A stretch of DNA of 19,402 bases from Caryophanales bacterium (GTDB lineage Bacteria > Bacillota_I > Bacilli_A > RFN20 > CAG-826): the NCBI GenBank assembly GCA_016280685.1, contig JAEEHE010000075.1:1-19402 (forward strand), written 5' to 3'. The stretch's first letter is position 1. Each line of letters starts with the position of its first letter. This document shows positions 13,879-19,402 of this stretch, one piece after another. Below the pieces are notes generated by a model. That model made no database searches and had not been told where the DNA came from. It saw nothing but the letters and a program-made list of their open reading frames with translations. Both the position numbers and the translations under genes were made by a program.

Positions 13879-15147
13879 ATGGAATTCTTTGAACATCTAA
13901 AGTCATATTTAAATGAAAAAGAAATCGATCTTTTAAAAGAGTCTTTATCTTTGCCGAGCAAACATGCTGTTTTATTAAATCCGCAAAAGATGGATGATAA
14001 AACATTTCTTTCTTTATTTCCCAATGTTCAACCACATCCAATTGTTAAACATGCTTTTATCTATGATAAAAACGAATATGATTTAGGCAAAAGTATCTAT
14101 CATCTTTTAGGTTGTTTCTATTTGCAAGAGCCATCCGCGATGGTTCCTAGTTATTTATTAAATCCTCAAGAAAATGAATTAGTTTTAGATATGTGTGCGG
14201 CTCCTGGAGGAAAGACTATCCAAGCCTCATTTTTAATGAATGATACGGGATTAATTATTGCGAATGATCTATCTAAATCTCGCGCTTTAATATTATCGGA
14301 GAATGTCGAAAGATTGGGAATTGGCAATGTTGTCGTTACAAGTAACGACTTATCGTTAATTTATAAAAATCATTTAAACTGTTTTCATAAAATTATTCTC
14401 GACGCTCCTTGCTCTGGATCTGGCATGTTTAGAAAAGAGGAGAAGATGGTTGATGATTGGTCATATGCGAAAGTATTAAAGAATCAAGAAATACAGAAAC
14501 AATTAATACTTATGGCTTATGATATGCTCTCACCTGGTGGCACATTATGCTACTCCACTTGCTCATATAGCGAAGAGGAAGATGAAGATGTGGTTAGTTA
14601 TCTATTAGAGAATCGGGACGCCATTGTTAAAACTATTGACCATCATTCTTTCTTTATAAATGAGAAGAAACCACTAGGTTTTCATCTATTGCCATCGCAT
14701 TTTACAGGTGAAGGACATTACATCTGTTTAATTGAAAAACCTGGCAATTATTCGTTAAAAACACTGAAAAATGAGAAAAAAGACCATAAACATGGCTTTG
14801 ATTTCTCAGAAATAAATAAATTTGGCGATACATTGTTTGGCCTTAATTATAGTTATAATTTCCGTGGTTTTAACATCGTGAGGGCAGGAGTAAAAATCGG
14901 CGAACTCATCAAAGATGAAATTAAATATGATTATCACTATTCTCATTACGTGAAAGAATTCCCGAGAATATATGATTTAAACGATAAGGAAATAGATATC
15001 TATTTCAGCGGTAATGTCTTACCTGCTAATATTGATAAAGGTTATTATCTATTGAAATATCAAGGTATAAATGTCGATATTGCCAAAGCGGATGGAAGAG
15101 TAATTAAAAATCATTTCCCTAAAGGACTTAGAATAATAAAAAGGTAG
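13879..15147 (+). CDS. RsmF-like 16S rRNA (cytosine-C5)-methyltransferase, NOP2/Sun family
   Basis: This 422-residue enzyme has an N-terminal rRNA-recognition segment (about 1-95) and then a Rossmann methyltransferase core. The core shows the SAM-binding motif DMCAAPGGKT (104-113), DAPCSGSG (175-182, with C178) and STCSYS (226-231, with the nucleophile C228). A C-terminal region of about 170 residues, ending VDIAKADGRVIKNHFPKGLRI, resembles the extra domain of RsmF/YebU-type proteins. These enzymes methylate C5 of cytosines in rRNA through a covalent cysteine intermediate. The exact target base cannot be told from sequence. The ATG at 13879 has no Shine-Dalgarno and follows a -10 hexamer by six bases. 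It diverges from pdp and converges on plsC with a shared terminator. Confidence 0.9.
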   Translation: MEFFEHLKSYLNEKEIDLLKESLSLPSKHAVLLNPQKMDDKTFLSLFPNVQPHPIVKHAFIYDKNEYDLGKSIYHLLGCFYLQEPSAMVPSYLLNPQENELVLDMCAAPGGKTIQASFLMNDTGLIIANDLSKSRALILSENVERLGIGNVVVTSNDLSLIYKNHLNCFHKIILDAPCSGSGMFRKEEKMVDDWSYAKVLKNQEIQKQLILMAYDMLSPGGTLCYSTCSYSEEEDEDVVSYLLENRDAIVKTIDHHSFFINEKKPLGFHLLPSHFTGEGHYICLIEKPGNYSLKTLKNEKKDHKHGFDFSEINKFGDTLFGLNYSYNFRGFNIVRAGVKIGELIKDEIKYDYHYSHYVKEFPRIYDLNDKEIDIYFSGNVLPANIDKGYYLLKYQGINVDIAKADGRVIKNHFPKGLRIIKR

Positions 15148-15161
15148 TTTTACTACCTTTT
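15139..15161. terminator. Bidirectional terminator between the RsmF-like gene and plsC
   Basis: AAAAGGTAG (15139-15147) and CTACCTTTT (15153-15161) form a perfect 9-bp stem around TTTTA. The TAG of the plus-strand gene ends the left arm, and the TAA of plsC overlaps the end of the right arm. On the minus strand the T tract continues as TTTTTATTATT. Confidence 0.8.
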
Positions 15162-15939
15162 AAATGATATCATTGAAGCGATAATTTTTAGTTCCCAACA
15201 TTTCTTGATGGTCAAGTTTTCTTAGTTCGAATGTTACCGCTCTTTCAATTCTTTCTTGCATTAGATTTGCGATATCTTGAGTGGTCATATTTTGATATTC
15301 ACTCGGATAGATAGGATCGAGTACTTTGACAAAGGTGGGATATTTCTTAAATTGTGGTTTACCTTTTAATGGTCTAAAGGTTCCATAGACGGCTACTGGA
15401 ACAATTGGAACTCCCGCTTTTACTGCTGGTCTGAAGGTGCCGTGATGGAACATTGCTACATTATGTAACTGGTCCTTATTTCTTGTGCCTTCTGGATATA
15501 TTATCCAGTTTTTATTTTTCTTCTTTAAATCTTCTTCGACTTTCATCATCACTCTTAATGATTGTTTAAGATCTTGACGGTCGATGAATAAGCCATCGAT
15601 ATCTTGGATGATTTTCCCTACGAATGGTTTGTTAGCGAGCTCTTTCTTAGAGACAAAAGTGCAAGGTTTATCAAAACAGGTAATTAATAACAAAGGATCA
15701 AATGCTGATAAGTGATTAGAGACGATACAGCATGTTTCTTCTGGTAATTTTTCTAATCCTTCGACATGATATTCAACGCTTAAACCTCTATTGAGTTTTC
15801 TTAATAATTTTTGCAAACGAAAATATCTCACTTCAAAAGGATATTTTTCTGGGTGTTTTGCGTATTTTCTAATCCATGCAAAATAGGAGCCGATAATTCT
15901 CGCTCCAACCATGAAGACTGCTTTTGTAAAATGAAACAT
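15160..15939 (-). CDS. plsC: 1-acyl-sn-glycerol-3-phosphate acyltransferase (PlsC family)
   Basis: This 259-residue membrane-associated acyltransferase carries the family motifs in order: NHLSAFD (75-81, catalytic His and Asp), FIDRQD (118-123), YPEGTRNK (148-155, glycerophosphate binding) and VPIVPVAVYGT (177-187). One hydrophobic stretch lies near the N terminus (about 5-22). The reaction turns lysophosphatidate to phosphatidate in membrane phospholipid synthesis. Exact acyl donor and substrate are inferred from the family. The ATG at 15939-15937 follows AGGAGG with nine bases spacing; that site begins inside the TAG stop of pulA, so it is the third gene of ftsK-pulA-plsC. Its stop lies in the terminator shared with the convergent methyltransferase gene. 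Confidence 0.93.
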   Translation of the reverse strand: MFHFTKAVFMVGARIIGSYFAWIRKYAKHPEKYPFEVRYFRLQKLLRKLNRGLSVEYHVEGLEKLPEETCCIVSNHLSAFDPLLLITCFDKPCTFVSKKELANKPFVGKIIQDIDGLFIDRQDLKQSLRVMMKVEEDLKKKNKNWIIYPEGTRNKDQLHNVAMFHHGTFRPAVKAGVPIVPVAVYGTFRPLKGKPQFKKYPTFVKVLDPIYPSEYQNMTTQDIANLMQERIERAVTFELRKLDHQEMLGTKNYRFNDII

Positions 15940-15952
15940 TCTGCAAGACCTC

Positions 15953-18088
15953 CTATTTATGGACCAAAATCTGAATTTTTAAAGGAGGAATAATACCATT
16001 TTTCATGATAATAGCTTCTCCTTTTCTTCCGGGATCAACTAAAAGTTGATAATAATCGTCAAGTGAATAAACTTTCTTATCTAATGTGGGGTTAATTAAA
16101 ACATAGACTTTTTTAAAGTTGCCGAGATATTCTTCTTTATCGCTATAAAAGGCAAGGACACCATTATTCCAGTATTGTGTTTCGAAGATTTCATTAATCT
16201 TCTCGCGATTATCGACAGCGAGTTTAGAGAAGAACAATTTTCTAATTTTAATGAGATTCTCTAATTCTAAAACCATTTCAAATCTCTCATCCACTAAGTG
16301 CCAATCCATATTATTAATTTTAGGAACGTTATAAGTGTTATCTAAACCGGATTTAGAAAGACCAATTTCCTGCCCCATATGGATTAAAGGCATGCCTAAA
16401 CTATGGAGGAGCACACTATTAGCGAAGGTGATTCTCGATAATAAGGTTGTTTCATCTTCATAACCATTTGAAAAGGTTAATTTATCAAATAATGTATTGT
16501 TATCATGGCATTCAACATAGTTGAGAGATTGATTGATATCTAAGAAACGATGTTTAAAGGGATCATCGATTGCCGAACCTCTAATCGCATAATTGACGAC
16601 ATTTTGATTATCGAGTCGGCCACCAACATATCCTTTTTCATTAATATTGTTTTTAAAATTGCCACCTTTGATAACATCGCGGAATAAATCATTGAAGAAA
16701 GCGATGCCAGGCATCTTATCAGCGTTTTCCGCACATGCCTTCTTTTCAAAAGGAAGTTCTAATCCCATATTCCATCCTTCACCATAGAATAAAATATCGG
16801 ATTTTAAATTTTTACATTCTTGGTAAGCTTGATTAATGGTGTCGATATCTAATAAACCCATTAAATCGAAGCGGTAACCATCGATGTTGAAAACATCGAT
16901 AAAATATTTGACAGAATCGATTATCGCCTTTCTAACCATCGGTTTTTCACTAGCGATATCATTTCCACATCCCGAGGCACATGATGGCAAACCGTTATTT
17001 CTATGACGGAAGAAATAATTAGGAATGGTATTTTGGAAACAAGTGTACATAAATTCATAAACATGGTTATAAACCACATCCATGACGACACGGATATCGT
17101 TTTTATGCAAGGTTTCCACCATCTCTTTAAATTCGATTAAACGATTCATCGGTAATTCCGGTTTCGTGGAATAACTACCTTCAATCGCAAAGAAAGATAT
17201 AGGATTATATCCCCAGTTATACCCTTTGGAAGCTTTCACATCGTCATTACCATAGAAATCGATAATTGGTAAAAGCTGTAAATGGGTAATCCCTAATAAT
17301 TTGAGATAATCTAATCCAGCAGGATGATTCTTTTTGGTTTTTCTTCCTTCCTCAACTAAACCGAGGAATTTACCTTTATTGATAATGTCAGTTGATTTAT
17401 CTTCCGTGAAATCTCTCACACAAGTTTCATATATGATAGCGTCGACATTATCATTGATAATGGTTTTTGGTGAATATGTAGGCATGTTCTTAATGAAATG
17501 AGGATCAATAACTGCGGAATATTCACTATTGAGAGAAGCTCCCTTACCCCAAATATCATTAGTAGCGACAGTAACACCACTATTAGTGATGAGATATTGA
17601 TAACGAACATTTAATAAATCGCCATTAATGGAATAACGATAGACACCTTTTTCGGTTCTTACCATCGGGTATTTTTCCCATTTTCCATCGATTTCAATTC
17701 TTAATATTACCTGCGATGCTAAAGGAGCCCAAACACTAAAGTCAGTTTTTTCAACGCTATAAATCGCACCTAAATCATCTCCATCATAGGTGAAATCTTT
17801 ATCAAAATCTGGGAAATTAATCGCTTCTGAGACATCTAAGTTAACTAGAGGGAAACCTTCTAAAACTACGACATAACGATGACCGTAAACATATTCTTTC
17901 TCCATCTCTAGTTCAAAGATAGAGATGTTGTTGTTGGATGTGTGACGAGTAATTCTTAATGGTCTTGGTTCATAATCTTCTTCGATTACGAAGAAAACAG
18001 GATTATTCGGAAGAACAATTCCTGTAAATAACATGACATTTATTTTGTTTAATGAGGTGAGACTAGCTTGTAAATATGTGTTTTTCAT
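15953..18088 (-). CDS. pulA: Type I pullulanase (glycogen/alpha-glucan debranching enzyme)
   Basis: This 711-residue GH13 enzyme matches type I pullulanases. An N-terminal CBM48-like region (about 105-175, DFSVWAPLASQVILRI) precedes the signature YNWGYNP (290-296). The catalytic barrel has the four GH13 regions: DVVYNH (337-342), GYRFDLMG (404-411, nucleophile D408), FYGEGWN (434-440, acid/base E437) and VECHDN (525-530, D529). It hydrolyses alpha-1,6 branch points in pullulan-type or glycogen-derived glucans. There is no signal peptide, so it should act in the cytoplasm. Region IV has Cys where VESHDN is usual; the catalytic Asp is kept. The ATG at 18088-18086 is two bases after the ftsK stop and lacks a Shine-Dalgarno, so coupling to ftsK is likely. 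No other glycogen gene is nearby. Confidence 0.95.
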   Translation of the reverse strand: MKNTYLQASLTSLNKINVMLFTGIVLPNNPVFFVIEEDYEPRPLRITRHTSNNNISIFELEMEKEYVYGHRYVVVLEGFPLVNLDVSEAINFPDFDKDFTYDGDDLGAIYSVEKTDFSVWAPLASQVILRIEIDGKWEKYPMVRTEKGVYRYSINGDLLNVRYQYLITNSGVTVATNDIWGKGASLNSEYSAVIDPHFIKNMPTYSPKTIINDNVDAIIYETCVRDFTEDKSTDIINKGKFLGLVEEGRKTKKNHPAGLDYLKLLGITHLQLLPIIDFYGNDDVKASKGYNWGYNPISFFAIEGSYSTKPELPMNRLIEFKEMVETLHKNDIRVVMDVVYNHVYEFMYTCFQNTIPNYFFRHRNNGLPSCASGCGNDIASEKPMVRKAIIDSVKYFIDVFNIDGYRFDLMGLLDIDTINQAYQECKNLKSDILFYGEGWNMGLELPFEKKACAENADKMPGIAFFNDLFRDVIKGGNFKNNINEKGYVGGRLDNQNVVNYAIRGSAIDDPFKHRFLDINQSLNYVECHDNNTLFDKLTFSNGYEDETTLLSRITFANSVLLHSLGMPLIHMGQEIGLSKSGLDNTYNVPKINNMDWHLVDERFEMVLELENLIKIRKLFFSKLAVDNREKINEIFETQYWNNGVLAFYSDKEEYLGNFKKVYVLINPTLDKKVYSLDDYYQLLVDPGRKGEAIIMKNGIIPPLKIQILVHK

Positions 18089-18090
18089 AA

Positions 18091-19402
18091 TTAATCGGTT
18101 TGGTCAATACTGACGGGTATATCAGTATCTGCACTACCTTCAAAGAATTTGTCGTGGACTAAGACAGGGCAACCTTTATTGCCTTCTACTTCAGTAGCGA
18201 TAACGCCTTCATCTTGTAAACGTTTGAAGAAGCGACCGGCTCTATTGAAACCGACGCTGCATTCTCTTTGAATACGAGACATAGACATATATTCATTGGA
18301 CATAACCCATTCTTTGATGCTTTGATATTTCGCTTCTTCACCATTTTCTTGGGCGGCTTGGAATTCAGGTGAACCAATGACATCACTAGCAGCTTGCGCG
18401 CTGGAATCGACTAGATTGCAGAAATTAGGATCATAAATGCAATCATAGTGTTCTTTTAAATAACCGACAACACGGTTAATTTCTTTATTTTGAATAAAGC
18501 AGCCTTGTAAACGTGTACAACCATTACGAGATAATAATGGAGATTGCACGAGCATATCACCACGGCCTAATAATTTTTCTGCTCCACCTTCACCGATGAT
18601 AGTCATGGAATCAACCGAACTAGCGACTGCTAAAGCGACACGGGTTGGTAAATTCCCTTTAATAACACCGGTAATGATATTTGTGGATGGTCTTTGAGTA
18701 GCGATGAGCATATGAATGCCACAAGCACGAGCTTTTTGAGCGATACTCACAACCGGCATACCGATGTCTTTATTGGTATCGACTAAGTCAGCGTATTCAT
18801 CGACGACCACGATGATGTATGGCATCTTCTCTAAGAGAGGATTATCTTCTAATAATTCGTTATATTGTTTGATGTTAGAGACACCGTTGGTGTCTAAAAC
18901 TTCATATCTTCTATTCATCTCGTCCACTAATTTGGATAAGGTGAGTTTAGCGATATTCGCATCATTGATAATCGGACATAATAAGTGTGGTAAATCACGA
19001 TATTTATTCATTTCAACTTTCTTCGGATCAATCAAAACTAAACGTAAATCCTCTGGGGAATTACGCATGATTAATGTACAAACCACACTATGTGTGTAGA
19101 TGGATTTACCAGAACCGGTAGTACCAGCGACTAAGATATGGGGGAATTCATCAAAATCACAAGCCACCACTTTACCATCGATATTTTTACCAAATCCAAC
19201 ACTAAGTGGATGTTTCTTCACATCGGGCAATGATTCGTAAGTTTCTTTAAATGTGACAGTAGTAATTTTGGCATTAGGGATTTCTAAGCCGGAATATGAT
19301 TGACCTTCAACAACAGGAACAAAACGAGCGGAAACGCCACCTAATCTAATCGCTAAGTCATCAACCATACGGGTTACTTCTCTCGCAGATACATTTGTGC
19401 CA
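18091..19402 (-). CDS. ftsK: FtsK/SpoIIIE DNA translocase, C-terminal part (5' end outside window)
   Basis: The frame is open to the window edge (19402), so the N terminus with its membrane anchor is missing. The visible 436 residues hold the beta/alpha motor core. Walker A is AGTTGSGKS (about 19128-19102), DPKKVEMNKY and HLLCPIINDA follow, then Walker B VVVDEYADL, and the ATQRPSTNIITGVIKGNLPTR segment. The C-terminal gamma winged helix reads MSRIQRECSVGFNRAGRFFKRLQ, the DNA-sequence-reading domain, with an acidic tail after it. FtsK pumps chromosomal DNA through the division septum. An ATG at 19368 lies inside the conserved domain and is not the real start. The stop at 18093-18091 is followed after two bases by pulA. 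Confidence 0.95.
   Translation of the reverse strand, partial: GTNVSAREVTRMVDDLAIRLGGVSARFVPVVEGQSYSGLEIPNAKITTVTFKETYESLPDVKKHPLSVGFGKNIDGKVVACDFDEFPHILVAGTTGSGKSIYTHSVVCTLIMRNSPEDLRLVLIDPKKVEMNKYRDLPHLLCPIINDANIAKLTLSKLVDEMNRRYEVLDTNGVSNIKQYNELLEDNPLLEKMPYIIVVVDEYADLVDTNKDIGMPVVSIAQKARACGIHMLIATQRPSTNIITGVIKGNLPTRVALAVASSVDSMTIIGEGGAEKLLGRGDMLVQSPLLSRNGCTRLQGCFIQNKEINRVVGYLKEHYDCIYDPNFCNLVDSSAQAASDVIGSPEFQAAQENGEEAKYQSIKEWVMSNEYMSMSRIQRECSVGFNRAGRFFKRLQDEGVIATEVEGNKGCPVLVHDKFFEGSADTDIPVSIDQTD

Noticed and set aside
1..19402. Mobile element, prophage, CRISPR array or defence system
   Set aside because: Every long frame belongs to a recognised core family, no transposase or integrase is present, and no spaced direct repeats were seen.

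Overview
This is a dense, AT-rich stretch of housekeeping chromosome from a low-GC Gram-positive of the Bacilli/Firmicutes type. Evidence for the lineage is the conserved Bacillus-like gene order (comEA-comEC-holA facing rpsT; alaS-ruvX-yrzB behind an alanine T-box), strong AGGAGG-type ribosome binding sites on many genes, and short intergenic gaps. TGA is used as a stop (comEA, the first chr gene) and tryptophan is TGG, so this is not a code-4 Mycoplasma. A gut-associated Bacilli lineage (Erysipelotrichales, RF39 or Acholeplasma-like) is my inference; the sequence alone does not fix the genus.

Layout. Positions 1-276 hold the C-terminal acyl-carrier domain of a protein that begins outside the window, followed by rpsT (346-609). 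On the minus strand, greA, comEA, comEC and holA (4721 down to 610) form a block whose last gene meets rpsT stop-to-stop with no gap. Divergent from greA is a pair of half-size CHR-family transporter genes (4823-5982). The minus-strand set alaS-ruvX-yrzB (9290-5987) is preceded by an alanine T-box leader (about 9535-9306). Upstream is a tightly packed rarA-dtd-mnmA operon (12387-9585). Next comes pyrimidine-nucleoside phosphorylase (13793-12483), divergent from an RsmF-like rRNA methyltransferase (13879-15147). The latter converges on plsC, which is the last gene of an ftsK-pulA-plsC run (19402-15160). The ftsK gene is cut by the window edge.

Functional themes. Translation is strongly represented: S20, AlaRS, the D-aminoacyl-tRNA deacylase Dtd, the 2-thiouridylase MnmA, an rRNA m5C methyltransferase, and RuvX. 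Genome maintenance and DNA uptake are represented by HolA, RarA, FtsK/SpoIIIE and ComEA/ComEC. The remaining genes are metabolic or envelope genes (PulA, PlsC, pyrimidine-nucleoside phosphorylase, CHR transporters).

I see no mobile element, CRISPR array, tRNA or rRNA gene, and no obviously new protein system. The interesting signals are regulatory. Four genes (holA, first chr gene, rarA, rsmF-like) have a -10 hexamer ending 6-7 bases before the ATG and no usable Shine-Dalgarno, which suggests leaderless mRNAs. The comEA ribosome binding site lies in the 3' arm of a terminator-like hairpin. The rpsT terminator is embedded in holA coding sequence. Perfect dyads sit over several promoters, most strikingly at rarA.
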